Positions 32,560-43,440 are shown, counted from the stretch's first letter. The stretch is 64,000 nucleotides of DNA from Ariolimax columbianus (GCA_036924085.1 JAVGWX010000011.1:38292970-38356969); one strand, 5' to 3'. Notes: generated from the sequence alone by a model not told the origin. Program-made: numbers and translations.

Positions 32560-33071
32560 GTCGTGGGTTCAAAGGGTTAATGAACATCGCAGAATGTAGG
32601 CAGTATATGGTGACAAAAGTGTCGAAGACAACAGTGAAGAATTGGACAACGATGTTTAAAGAAAGACGTGAGTTAACAAAAGATCTTCTGAGACCACCTC
32701 AGGCGCATATTGTTGCGTTAGAAGTGCCATCGCCAAAATTGATGCAGCAATTTGGGGGGACCACCGCCAGAGCTTACATTCGCCACACTTTTGTCACTAC
32801 ACACTGCCTGCATTCTGCGATGAATGTCTGCTGGTCAACATCCTTCAGCTGTTTGAAACCGAATCAACGCTCGCTGATCAACTCTGGATGGATTCCATAT
32901 CACACCGATGTTTTCAACGGTCTGCTGAGGAAACTATGAGTTGGATAATAATGAAATTTTGCAAACTTGACAATTGGTATGTGCTGTTTACTTCTGAAGT
33001 GACGTCATCATGCGCATATTACGTATGTTCACTTGGTGCAGTTAGGTCCGGTTTCATTTGAACACACCTCG
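32560..33071 (+). mobile_element. Mariner-like DNA transposon remnant
   Basis: The frame 32580-32936 begins with a helix-turn-helix-like KTTVKNWTTMFKERRELTKD then LLRPPQAH, resembling the mariner DNA-binding region. The middle is deleted or decayed; near the end is HTDVFNGLLRKL, which resembles the transposase C-terminus. The right end is GGTTTCATTTGAACACACCT CG followed by TA (33072). The left end was not found. Confidence 0.6.
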
Positions 33072-33074
33072 TAT

Positions 33075-33420
33075 TTATATAATTGGTAATAACAGAACCT
33101 TGGGTGTGGGGGGGGGGGGGGGGGGGGGGGTGGGGGGGGGTGGTGTTACACAATGATGTATTGCAGTACACTGATGTACATGTGAAAAATCGTAACAGGT
33201 ATTAGTTACGTTTACCAGTTGGCACTTCGTCCTCGTCATCATTTATCTTGACACTCCAGATGGTGAGGAATAGGTCCAACAGTGCATTTGGTTTATCCTA
33301 ACCAGCTTATAGGGAGTCTTGAATCCATTTGTTTGCAATGCAGTGGTTTCAGTAGCAACGGTTTTTACATGGTGAGGTTGTCAGCCATATGCACACCCTT
33401 CCATGGTCGCCTGACCCAAC
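33075..33420. other. G homopolymer tract and unassigned sequence
   Basis: A G run with two T interruptions covers about 33107-33142. The rest is unassigned. Confidence 0.6.
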
Positions 33421-33795
33421 ATTTTAGTTGACATGTATTGTTGTTGTTGAATGCCCGCAGTGAGTAGGATTACTCTGTTGTGCTCTTTAAAAAGGACGTT
33501 TAGCTGATGAAGGTGGGCTGGTGTCATCCAGACGGTTGTGCTATGCTTCACCTCATCTGCGTGTCGCTCACTACTACGGGGATCACATCGGTCCCTCACC
33601 TCGTTAGCCAGGCTGCCATGAAAACAGCTAATCTCCAGGAATGGCTACAGGGAACTCAAGGTGAGGGTCTTGGCCAGTATATATGCCTGACCCTGACTAA
33701 CATGTCTGATCAGTGTGTTGTGCCTGACCCTGACTAACATATCTGATCAGTGTGTTGTGCTTGACCAGACGTTAGTCTTCCTCCCCGCCATGTAT
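33420..33795 (+). mobile_element. Interspersed repeat family D, full-looking copy
   Basis: From TTGTTGTTGTTGAATGCCCG through TGAAGGTGGGCTGGTGTCAT, CACTACTACGGGGATCACAT, GTTAGCCAGGCTGCCATGAA and repeated CTGACCCTGACTAACAT to CCAGACGTTAGTCTTCCTCC. It is the best-preserved family D copy. Confidence 0.87.
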
Positions 33796-33904
33796 TTTAA
33801 ACTAATTAAACAGCAAAAACTTGTATGTTTGCATTTATTCGCGTTGTAATCCGTTTGGAGAATAGTACAGCTGTGGAATAAAGGCCACCTGCTACTGCAG
33901 TTAC

Positions 33905-34035
33905 CATAGAGTATACAGGCTAGGTTTTTATTTTTGCCTTTGATAGAAACTACCTAGGGTTTTGAACCTGAATCTTCTTGGTCAAGATACCGGCTCACAA
34001 CCAGTCAGCCTCATCGCTCTCCGGTGAGTTAATAG
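33905..34035 (-). mobile_element. Possible tRNA-derived SINE head
   Basis: Read on the minus strand: GAGAGCGATGAGGCTGACTG, GTTGTGAGCCGG and CAGGTTCAAAACCC, which resemble A and B boxes with tRNA-like spacing. No family assigned. Confidence 0.4.
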
Positions 34036-34096
34036 TGCTTTACAAACATAAAAATAACTGATAACCCTGGTCCACTTTCATCCACATGCTCGGGAT

Positions 34097-34415
34097 ATAA
34101 CTTAATGTCTTTGTACTGGTTTACAAGATTACAGAGTCTGTATACAACCAGTTTCTTTTACATTTCCTTGCTTTAAAAACTATGTGCATCCAATCTATTC
34201 TTGAATGCATTAATTGACCCTTACTCCACTACTTCCTGTGGCAATGCATTCCAAGCATTCACCACTCTCTGACTAAAACAATATTTCCTAATATCCAATC
34301 TGGACCTTTCTTTAATTAATTTGTGGCTGTGTCCTCTTGTTCTTGTAGGCGGCTGTATTTTGAAAAACTTGTTATATTCTAATTTATCCTTTCCGTTGAT
34401 AAGTTTATAGTGTTG
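34097..34415 (-). mobile_element. CR1/L2-like LINE 3' end
   Basis: ATAACTTAATGTCTTTGTAC, GTGCATCCAATCTATTCTTG, GTGGCAATGCATTCCAAGCA and TGTATTTTGAAAAACTTGTT: the minus-oriented family 3' end. Confidence 0.86.
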
Positions 34416-34755
34416 CTAGAGTGGGAAAGAGTATTTTCTTATCTATTTCACTCCAGTAAGAATTATAAACCGCCACTGTAATAGACGGAGCTAAGGTAGT
34501 GCAGTGGTTAGTGTACTACCTTTGCACCCGAGTGATTTGGGTATCCGCACTTCAGTTGGCGCTGAATTTTTTTTCTAATCACAGGATCAACCAGCCTTAA
34601 AAATGTCCTTTATTTTGGTGTTTGTCCGGAAAAAGGATGTCATAATGTTTTTTGTAGTTAACAGCAAGGCTGCAATATTTGCGCCTGTAGACCCGACACA
34701 TCTGGTATGAGGACATCATTTTTAGAACCAGGTTTGCCTACCCTCTGCGATGCTA
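34299..34755. repeat. Segmental duplication, copy 1
   Basis: It spans the end of the L2-like piece, a tRNA-like segment (CTAAGGTAGTGCAGTGGTTA) and the start of family A2. It matches 35910-36365 with only scattered changes. Confidence 0.92.
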
Positions 34756-34925
34756 ATTCTTTTAGCCAGACTACATGAGGCTAGTCTGTTACCAGGGCCG
34801 TCACTTGAAGTCGGGATCGGTACTCGGTCAGTTGTGGTTTGTTGACCCTGATGCAGGCAGCCAGCTATAAGTCACTGGCTGCTGTCAGCTCATTAAATGC
34901 TGCATCTTTGGGACCCACTGTACTG
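34590..34925 (-). mobile_element. Retroposon family A2 copy
   Basis: GTGTTTGTCCGGAAAAAGGA, GTTAACAGCAAGGCTGCAAT, GACCCGACACATCTGG, CAGTTGTGGTTTGTTGACCC and GCTGCATCTTTGGGACCCA. Confidence 0.78.
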
Positions 34926-35307
34926 AATGTTATCATTATCAGCTGTTAACCTTGAGCTCTGTCGTACCATTTGCACCACTCTCTACATTCCCTACCTAGG
35001 GTTATGATGATTCTGTGGCAAGCAGCCTAACAATTGTCAAGTCCTTAATGCACTAGCTGGTGTATAAGACATACATCACAATACTTCCATACCAGAGCAG
35101 TTACTAAATTATTTTATGATTATTTATTTTTGTCTAAATTGATCATCTTTTATTTCTGAAATTGTGTTTAAGAATTACTTTTATATACGTTTTGATAAAA
35201 TATTGTGCATCTCATTTCTTTGATTTGTTTTGTGTGACAAATTGAAGAACAGTTGCTGTTTTTATTTGGTGCTATAATTTAATTCATTTTCTTATGCTAA
35301 TCAACTA

Positions 35308-35690
35308 AGCAAGTCAAGTTTGATATACACACTCTTAAAGTCAAGTTCGATAAACACACTCATAAAGTCAAGTTCGATATGCACACTCATAAAGTCAAGT
35401 TTGATATACACACTCTTAAAGTCAAGTTCGATAAACACACTCATAAAGTCAAGTTCGATATGCACACTCATAAAGTCAAGTTTGATATACACACTCTTAA
35501 AGTCAAGTTCGATAAACACACTCATAAAGTCAAGTTCGATATGCACACTCATAAAGTCAAGTTTGATGTACACACTCATAAAGTCTAGTTCAATATACAC
35601 ACTCATAAAGTCGAGTTTAATATGCACACTCATAAAGTCAAGTTTGATATACACGCTCATAAAGTCTAGTTCGATACACACTCATACCCT
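35308..35690. repeat. 27-bp minisatellite with 81-bp higher-order period
   Basis: About 14 units of AAAGTCAAGTTCGATAAACA plus CACTCAT. Units occur as a repeating triplet (TTTGATATACACACTCTT, TTCGATAAACACACTCAT, TTCGATATGCACACTCAT) at least three times. The 27-bp period keeps several frames open on both strands; these are artefacts. Confidence 0.96.
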
Positions 35691-35909
35691 ACTAAATATT
35701 GCTTTTCAACACCAGAATCTTCTGTTTGATAACATCTTTATATACGCATTTTTTGACTCTTTGAATTAAGTATGCCTGGGTCCTTCTGGCTGTAGTGTAA
35801 TATGAGACTTCTCAGCAGCCACTTCAAGTGTCACTTTATTATTTGGGTTGTTGTAATGCTGCCTGTTTCCACGTGGATCATGTGGGTGTGAAATGGGGGT
35901 CTTGGTTAG

Positions 35910-36365
35910 TATCCAATCTGGACCTTTCTTTAATTAATTTGTGGCTGTGTCCTCTTGTTCTTGTAGGCGGCTGTATTTGGAGAAACTTGTTATATTCTAA
36001 TTTATCCTTTCCGTTGATAAGTTTATAGTGTTACTAGAGTGGGAAAGAGTATTTTCTTATCTATTTCACTCCAGTAAGAATTATAAACCGCGACTGTAAT
36101 AGACGGAGCTAAGGTAGTGCAGTAGTTAGTGCACTACCTTTGCACCTTAGTGATTTGGGTATCCGCACTTCAATTGGCGCTGAATTTTTTCCTAATCGCA
36201 GTATCAACCAGCCTTAAAAATTTCCTTTTTTTTGGTGTTTGTCCGGAAAAATGATGTCATAATGTTGTTTTGTAGTTAACAGCAAGGCTGCAATATTTGC
36301 ACCTGTAGACCCGACACATCTGGTATGAGCACATAATTTTTAGAACCAGGTTTGCCTACCCTCTA
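35910..36365. repeat. Segmental duplication, copy 2
   Basis: It matches 34299-34755 and breaks at GCCTACCCTCT, directly followed by two to three units of the 27-bp array (36366-36428). Confidence 0.92.
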
Positions 36366-36428
36366 CACACTCTTAAAGTCAAGTTCGATAAACACACTCA
36401 TAAAGTCAAGATTGATATACACACCCTG
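36366..36428. repeat. Detached units of the 27-bp minisatellite
   Basis: ACACACTCTTAAAGTCAAGT and CACTCATAAAGTCAAGATTG units, joined to the truncated end of the segmental duplication. Confidence 0.92.
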
Positions 36429-36544
36429 AAAAGAGCAAATTGTACCCATGATGATGTTTTGGGTTTGTCCATTTCCCCAGGGATGCTCCAGAACATAGTG
36501 AGTGTAGCCATCTGGGAATAAAAGAAAACTCTAGATAAACTACT

Positions 36545-36850
36545 CTGAGCTGAAGATGCTGCAGTGAGTGAGCTGACAGCGGCCAGCGACTCCTAGTTAG
36601 CTGTTTGCATCAGGGTCAGCGACCCATAGCTGACCAAGACATTATCTCCCCTCCAAGTGACAGCCCTGGAAACAGACTGCAACCATGCAACCTGGCTATA
36701 GGAATAGGGATCAAAGAGGGAAGACAAACCTAGTCCCCATAATTATGTGCTGAAACCGGTTGTGTCAGGCCAATACACGCAGATATTGCATCCTCACTGT
36801 TAATTATGACACAACGTTGCAGTTTCCTTTTCAGGACAAACGTAGAAGAA
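36545..36850 (+). mobile_element. Retroposon family A2 copy
   Basis: GTGAGTGAGCTGACAGCGGC, CATCAGGGTCAGCGACCCAT, CAAGTGACAGCCCTGGAAAC, GTGCTGAAACCGGTTGTGTC and CCTTTTCAGGACAAACGTAG. Confidence 0.82.
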
Positions 36851-36939
36851 AAAACACTTCCCCATATATAGCTTTTGAAATATATTCTTGAAAAATGTGT
36901 CTTCTCAAGGATTAGAAGAGGAAAGAAGTTCAATATAGT

Positions 36940-37150
36940 TGTTGTTGTAGTTGTTGTTTAATGCTCATAATGAGTAAGTTTACTCTTTTGTACGCCCTGA
37001 AAAGAACATTAAGTGGTGGGTTGTAGTAGCTTTCCTCATGTCCTGAGCATACCGATGAAGGTGGGCCACGGTCATCCAGGCGGTTGCTTGGCTTCAGCTG
37101 CGTGTCACTCACTACTACGGGGATCATGTCAATCCCCCACCTCGTTACAT
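36940..37150 (+). mobile_element. Interspersed repeat family D, partial
   Basis: TTGTTGTTTAATGCTCATAA, TGTACGCCCTGAAAAGAACA, GAGCATACCGATGAAGGTGG and ACTACTACGGGGATCATGTC. Confidence 0.83.
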
Positions 37151-37550
37151 AAGTAATAGTTACATAAGTAAAAGTTACACAAATATTTCATATTCTGCTT
37201 TTATAAAGCTGTGAGTTCTTATTAATGTATTTTTTTGTTTTATTATTTTGTATGCTAAATGCATATGTTGTTAATTACTTGTCAGTGCTAATTATGCTAA
37301 TAGCGGTTGATTTGCATATCTGTCAATTTATGTGGCTACGAAAATGCAAATGTTTGGAAATGTGTCAATTTGCACTATATCTTCTGTTGAAAAGTTGAAG
37401 AACTGGTTGTGCTTTTTAATGTATTATGTAATTGTGAATGAATTGTGTAGTGGAATGTATTTCATAATATAATCAAAGACATTTGTAATCAAATTTTGTG
37501 AACTGTGTCAGGTGTTGCTCATTTTGCAAAAGAATTTTAAGAATTATATG
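37151..37550. other. AT-rich sequence, nothing recognised
   Basis: No coding or repeat structure recognised. Confidence 0.4.
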
Positions 37551-37745
37551 AACAGTTGTTGTTGTTATTGTCACTTGTACTAGAGTTAGGATTACTTTCT
37601 TTGGTGGCAGATTACAGTATGTCTCCCGACATCCTGAGACGTACTTGAGGAAATGGACCAGGTTATCCTAGATGTAGTGTAATCACAGTGGGGATCACAG
37701 TGCCAATTTCCTACATCATTAGCTAGACTGCCATGGTATTGAAAG
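37551..37745 (+). mobile_element. Family D, decayed copy
   Basis: GTTGTTGTTGTTATTGTCAC, GAGGAAATGGACCAGGTTAT, GTGGGGATCACAG and CATTAGCTAGACTGCCATGG. Confidence 0.6.
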
Positions 37746-37769
37746 TGATATAATTACTGAACCTCTAGC

Positions 37770-38665
37770 AAATACATGGACAGTGACAAAAAATGTAATT
37801 TTATACTGATGACACCACCACTGCAAAAGAACACAACCTTTATACAGAAACACCATCAACACAAGAAAATACGTTAGACACCACCACTGCAAAAGAACAC
37901 ATTTATACAGAGACACCACCAACACAACGTTTATACAGAGACACCACCAACACGAGAGAACACAACGTTTATACAGAGACACGATCAACACAAGAGAACA
38001 CAGCGTTTATACAAAGAATTCATCAACACAAGAGAACAAAACATTTATACAGAGATACCACCAACACGAGAGAACACAACGTTTATACAGAGACACCACC
38101 AACACGAGAGAACACAACGTTTATACAGAGACACCACCAACACGAGAGAACACAACGTTTATACAGAGACACGATCAACACAAGAGAACACAGCGTTTAT
38201 ACAAAGAATTCATCAACACAAGAGAACAAAACATTCATACAGAGACACCACCAACACAACATTCATACAGAGACACCACCAACACAACATTCATACAGAG
38301 ACACCACCAACACAACATTCATACAGAGACACCACCAACACAACATTTATACAGAGACACCACCAACACAACATTCATACAGAGACACCACCAACACAAC
38401 ATTCATACAGAGACACCACCAACACAACATTTATACAGAGACACCACCAACACAACATTCATACAGAGACACCACCAACACAACATTCATACAGAGACAC
38501 CACCAACACAACATTTATACAGAGACACCACCAACACAACATTTATACAGAGACACCACCAACACAACATTTATACAGAGACACCACCAACACAACATTT
38601 ATACAGAGACACCACCAACACAAGAGAACAAAACATTTATACAGAGACACCACCAACACCAACTG
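37770..38665. repeat. 28-bp minisatellite array, two unit types
   Basis: The right part (38230-38665) is a near-perfect 28-bp unit, AACACAACATTCATACAGAG ACACCACC, about 14 times. The left part mixes this with longer units containing ACGAGAGAACACAACG, and a block of about 130 bp (GAGACACGATCAACACAAGA to CATCAACACAAGAGAAC) is itself duplicated at 37977 and 38167. Confidence 0.96.
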
Positions 38666-38834
38666 CTTCAGTTATCCATGCTACTCACTGGGAATCCTAG
38701 TATTCAAATATTTAGGTTATGCTTGCTGCCTGGTTATCAACAGTACGTTCCTTTTGCGATTTTACTTCCTGCAGCTTACTATGTCCGAGCTTCTATTCAA
38801 GCAACAACAAAATAATGAATACGACACATGCTAA

Positions 38835-39195
38835 ACTTAACTTACACTTAACTAAACTTCCTTATACTGGTTTATAAAACTCTACAGTCTGTAAATAACC
38901 AGTCTTTTTCCACTCAATTTGATCTATAGTAACTAAGTGCATCCAATCTATTTTTTTAATGCATTAACTGACCCTGCCTCCACTATTTTCATTGGCAATG
39001 CATTCCAAGCATTCACCACTCCATCACTTAAAATACATTTCCTAATTTCTAATCTGGGCCTTTCTGTAATTAATTTGTGGCTGTGCCTATTTGTTCTTGT
39101 AGCCGGTTGAACTTTGAAAAACTTGTTATAGTCTAATGTATCTGTTCCCTTGATTAACTTATAAACCTGTACTAAATCACATCAAATACTTCATC
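38835..39195 (-). mobile_element. CR1/L2-like LINE 3' end
   Basis: CTTAACTAAACTTCCTTATA, GTGCATCCAATCTATTTTTT, GGCAATGCATTCCAAGCATT and TTTGAAAAACTTGTTATAGT. Confidence 0.86.
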
Positions 39196-39263
39196 TGATG
39201 AAAACACACACACAAGATTCACGAAAAACACATGGTGAGAAAATTCTGCACATGAGAAAATAT

Positions 39264-39512
39264 TTTTATTTTTTTTGCGTTAACCTTATTTAACTATTCC
39301 TCAAGGTGGTGTGCATTGCACTGTGGTTTTTATTTTGCGCCTGTTGACCCAGTGCATCCGACATCAGCATGCATTTTATGTAAGGGTCTGCTTCCTCCTG
39401 CATTTTCTAAGGGTTTGCTTCCCCGGGGTAACAGCCAGTGCTGTGATGGGGATCGAACCCAGTACCTTTGGTTGTGAGCCATGTCACTTAACAACTAGCC
39501 CACGCCGTCCCC
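39264..39512 (-). mobile_element. tRNA-derived SINE, family B, with 12-bp target-site duplication
   Basis: The minus copy runs from the T-rich tail complement to the head CCCACGCCGTCCCC. The perfect duplication ATGAGAAAATAT flanks it at 39252-39263 and 39513-39524. The B-box GGGATCGAACCC is retained in reverse. Confidence 0.95.
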
Positions 39513-39524
39513 ATGAGAAAATAT

Positions 39525-40504
39525 AAATGTATAGCTGTCACTTCTAGTTTATTTATTTTATTTTTGGGGGATAGAAAAATGGACAGAATATTTTTTAAAA
39601 ATTGTGGCATTTTCATCTGCAACAGCATTATTATTTAGCATGTCACGTTTTAGTACAGTTGTTGACTTTGAGGGCCTGTAACCTTTTTAATTTGTTAGGT
39701 TATAGATATGATTTGTTTGTGTGTAAAGACATAAATTAATAAAGAACTTGTTGGTGTTATTGTTTTTGTTTTGTGTGTGTTAGTTTCTGAGATACAAGAA
39801 GATAACGTTTATATTATGAAAAACAGCACAATCTTTTACACTCACTTATTTCTGATGACATTTTTTGTAATTGTCACACAGGACAGATAAATAAGTTTTA
39901 CAAGATCGTCATTCCTGTTAGTTTCCACTACAAATGTATTTATTATATCTACATATGCTAACTAAACAGGTCTACCTAAGAAAAATCTGTTGCAATAACT
40001 CAACTTGATCATCCTCAATAATGGGATAATCTCCCAATCTGAGTGAAAAAGAGAATAAATTGTTTCAAAATTCTCTTTAAAATCAAACAAACCGTTTTCA
40101 CACTTGAAATTTTAGATAAAAATACCCGTAAGTTCAGTCGTTTCAATAGCAATAACCATGCGCCGGTTAGTTTTTTCATCTTTAGTCATAAAACATAAAT
40201 TTTTTCAGGCTGAAAAGTTCACCAATAGTGCTGCAAACGTTAATATCTTGTCAATAAACTGTATTTCTATCTAAACAACATAGACATTTTGTAAAATATT
40301 AGCAATGAGCAGAGGTCTTCTTAACATTTGTGACAGATAGTTAGAAAATGTTGGTTACCTATTTGTGTATAACAGCTACTAGGGCTCTGTTCAATAATTG
40401 AAAGAACGAGATTATCAGTAAGGATTGATTTTTGATGGATGTGTTTCTTTCAGATAACCCTTATTGTTAAATATTTTGCAATTGTTTATTTATTTTGAAG
40501 TACT
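39525..40504. other. AT-rich sequence; segment shared with 19260-19440
   Basis: 39915-40040 resembles 19275-19415 (GTTTCCACTACAAATGTATT, AACTAAACAGGTCTACCTAA). No gene recognised. Confidence 0.55.
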
Positions 40505-40780
40505 AAGTATTTAAAAAAAGGATAATTTAATCAATGAACCTACTAAAGCTTGCAGGTCTTCAACAAAAACACTCCAAGTCCCCCTGTCCTGAGCCAACTG
40601 CTCTAGTTCTGTCCACATCTTCCTTGTTTCCTTTATGTTTGTCTCTGCTCTGCTCTTCATGTGCATTTTTGTCCACCTCTGCGTCTCTTGCCTTGGTGAT
40701 TCCAGAAGAAATGCTGTCCTATAAATGGTAACAAATGGTTTCCTTAATGTATATCTCTCCAACACCATTGCCTTCTCCTT
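40505..40780 (-). mobile_element. RTE-type LINE ORF C-terminus
   Basis: The minus-strand frame 40768-40511 reads AETNIKETRKMWTELEQLAQ then DRGTWSVFVEDLQALVG, the standard end of such ORFs. Confidence 0.8.
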
Positions 40781-41160
40781 AACTTAACTTAACATCTTTA
40801 TACTGGTATAGAAGACTCTGCAGTGTCTATATACAACCAGTTTCATCTACATTACCATGCTCTAAAAGTTATGCGCATCCAATTTATTCTTAAATGCATT
40901 AACTGTCCCTGCCTCTACTACCTCTTGTGGCAATGCATTCTAAGCATTCACGACTCTCTAAAAAAATATTTCATAATATCTAATCTGAACTTCTCTTTAC
41001 TTAATTTGTAGCTATGCCCTCTTATTCTTATGAGTGGCTGAATTTTAAAAAACTTGTTATAGTCTAATTTATCCATTCCTCTGATTATCTTATAAACCTG
41101 TATTAAGTCAACTCAAATTCTTCTCTCTTCTAGACACTGTAGGCCGGTTTGCTTCACGTC
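40781..41160 (-). mobile_element. CR1/L2-like LINE 3' end
   Basis: TTAACTTAACTTAACATCTT, GACTCTGCAGTGTCTATATA, GGCAATGCATTCTAAGCATT and GACACTGTAGGCCGGTTTGC. It abuts the preceding LINE tail. Confidence 0.88.
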
Positions 41161-41399
41161 ATGTTCCACTGATATTTGTCAGGTTCTTTCTAACAGTTCT
41201 GCTTTAAAACCATTTCAATCTCTCTATTTTATGCATGCACCCATTTATGAAAGACTGTGTATTTGGATTGTTGTGTTTGATAATTGCTATTAAAATTATT
41301 GAATGGAATATTAATTGGTTGACAGAACATAAACAACTTGCACTAATGGCACTGTGTTAATAATGAAGAATGAGTAAGGTTTACAAGAACTGGTCAGCA

Positions 41400-42565
41400 T
41401 GGTAGTTTTTCAAAGCAAAAAAAAGGTCTCAGTTTAAATCAAAAGAAATCAGATGTAATGGTTGTAACTAAGAAACACAAATATAAAAACTTGCAATATA
41501 AAGGTGAAAGAGACAGAACTAAAACAAGTACACTCATTTCAATACTTCACCCACATCAGTTCTGATGGGAGATGCAATTAAGAAATAAGGAACAGAATAG
41601 TCAAGGCAAAATCAGTCTTCCAGAGTATGAGAGGAGTCTTGTGCAACAAAACCATATATTTAAAGAAAAGAGTTCTTAGATGCTACATGGAATGAGTACT
41701 TAACTTAACTTAAAGTTTTAACCTGGTTTAGAAGACTCATCTGAGTTTGTATACAACCAGTTACATTTGGATTAACCTGCTCTAAAAGCTATGCGCATTC
41801 AATCTATTCTTGAATGCATTAACTGTCCCTGTCTCAACTATCTCCTGGGGTAATGCATTCTAAGCATTCACCATTCTCTGACTAAAAAAAATATTTCCTA
41901 ATATCCAATCTGGACTTTTCTTTAGTTAATTTGTATCTGTGGCCTCTTGTTTTCATTGGTGGTTGTATTTTGAAAAACTTGTTATAGTCTAATTCAACCT
42001 TTCCTGTGATTATCTTATAAACCTGTATAGTCATCTGGAATTCTTCTCTTTTCTAGACACTGTAGGCCAGTTATTCTGAGTCTTTCCTCATAACTGTAAT
42101 TCTGGAATTCCACTATCAGTTTTGTCGCTCTTCTATGTATCCTTTCCAGCATGTTTACATCTCCTGACATACGACAGCGAGTCATGGACAATCAGCAGAC
42201 AAGTACAGAGATCACTGGTGTCAACGGAAATCTGTTTTTACAGAAGAATGAAGAAAGTTCCATTGATTGCAAATAAATCGAATAAGATGGTTCTTGAGAA
42301 AACACAGATTCAAAGACAGCTTATGGCAAAAATCAGGACAAGGCAATTATCAGAAGAGTTGAGTTGAACCACACATTAACAACAGGCAGAATCACTGGCA
42401 AGATGGACAGAGGGAGGCAAAGAGAGAGAATTTTGGACAGCTTGAAGGCATGACATGGGAGGCGATGAACCGTGAAACTTGTAACCGACACTCAGGATAG
42501 AGGAAATGGAGGTCCTTGATCAGAAACACCAACTATCAGGGCACTTGATGATGATGATTAACAAT
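41400..42565 (+). mobile_element. RTE-like LINE RT fragment, split by a CR1/L2-like insertion
   Basis: The left part (41400-41697) decodes, with frameshifts, to SDVMVVTKKHKYKNLQYKGE, a YF-T--S-DG-C-like block and KRVLRCYME. The right part (42156-42565) continues with LLTYDSESWTISRQVQRSLV, ICFYRRMKKVPLI, RQLMAKIRTRQ, GRQRERILDSLKAW and a GATGATGATGAT tail. Both parts are consecutive in RTE-type proteins, so the insertion at 41698-42155 disrupted one element. Confidence 0.85.
41698..42155 (-). mobile_element. CR1/L2-like LINE 3' end, nested insertion
   Basis: TTAACTTAACTTAAAGTTTT, GTATACAACCAGTTACATTT, GGTAATGCATTCTAAGCATT, GACACTGTAGGCCAGTTATT and GTCGCTCTTCTATGTATCC, the whole C-terminal/3' portion of the family, lying inside the RTE-like element. 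Confidence 0.88.
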
Positions 42566-42599
42566 ACTCTTTACTTCTTCTTCTTCTTATTTACCACAT

Positions 42600-43050
42600 C
42601 TTTTATTTTATTACACCTACATGTGAAGTCCAGTTCTTTGAATAAAGGCTGATGTATTGGAAAGCTCTTCAGAGTTTCCAAATAGCTTTGTGTATAGATT
42701 TGTCTCCATGGTCCAGAGCTCAGCACACAATTGACTAAGCATATAACAGACTTGCAGGATATGTTCGGTTGTCTGCACTGCTTGTCCGCATGTAACAAAT
42801 GGGGCCAATTTCAGCCCGTGTAAGTGACCATTCAATCTGTTATGTCCTGTTCTCATGCAGAAAAGGATCACTTGCTCTGCTCGATCAAAGCAGGGATATT
42901 TGTCTCTTATTTGATCGACTTTCCTTATTGGTTGGATAAGGGTCTTCCTTTCTTGGAATGCAATTGTTATATTTGTTCTCATGCTGCTCCCTCCTTTGTC
43001 TGCTGTCTCATGTATACCTCTGTGTGATGATATCCACTGTAGCACTCTTT
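42600..43050 (-). mobile_element. RNase H-bearing LINE, C-terminal fragment
   Basis: The minus frame 43045-42617 starts at LQWISSHRGIHETADKGGSS (RNase H His region, GxxGNExAD decayed) and continues FCMRTGHNRLNGHLHGLKLA, CGQAVQTTEHILQVC. Same family type as 17600-18800 and 60555-61090. Confidence 0.83.
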
Positions 43051-43089
43051 AGATGAAAAGAATTAGTACAAAACAGTATGTGGTCGTAT

Positions 43090-43190
43090 ACTAGTGTAAA
43101 CTTTGGCTGAGAGGTAAGGCACTCACCTCTAAAAACGATGGAACGGCAACCATGGGTGATAGAATCACACAAGTTTCAAGGGACCTCTGA
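43090..43190 (+). mobile_element. Possible tRNA-like SINE head
   Basis: TGGCTGAGAGGTAAGGCACT resembles an A-box region and GGTGATAGAATCACACA a weak B box. Confidence 0.35.
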
Positions 43191-43194
43191 TCTC

Positions 43195-43440
43195 AAGCAT
43201 AGTTACAAATTAACTAAAGAAAGGTCTAGATTAGATATTAGAAAATTTTTTTTAGCCAGAGAGTGGTAAATGCTTAGAATGCATTGCCACATTAAATAGT
43301 GGAGGCAAGGACAATTAATGCATTTAAGAATAGATTGGATGCACATAGCTTTTAGAGCAAGGAAATGTAAATGAAACTGGTTGTATACAGATTTTGTAGA
43401 GTCTTCTAAACCAGTATAAAGATGTTAAGTTAAGTTAGAA
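43195..43440 (+). mobile_element. CR1/L2-like LINE 3' tail
   Basis: CATAGTTACAAATTAACTAA, AGAATGCATTGCCACATTAA and GTCTTCTAAACCAGTATAAA with TTAAGTTAAGTTA. Confidence 0.86.

Noticed and set aside
32580..32939. 119-codon frame as a host gene
   Set aside because: It has no intron/exon context, ends near a mariner-like terminus and resembles a damaged transposase.
35301..35769. Open frames on both strands with 9-residue periodic peptides
   Set aside because: They result from the 27-bp period; several frames are open at once, typical of repeat artefact.
39311..39526. Repeated small frames ([18 protein letters not shown] type) as a gene family
   Set aside because: The same peptide appears at every family B SINE copy and is the translation of the SINE, not a gene.
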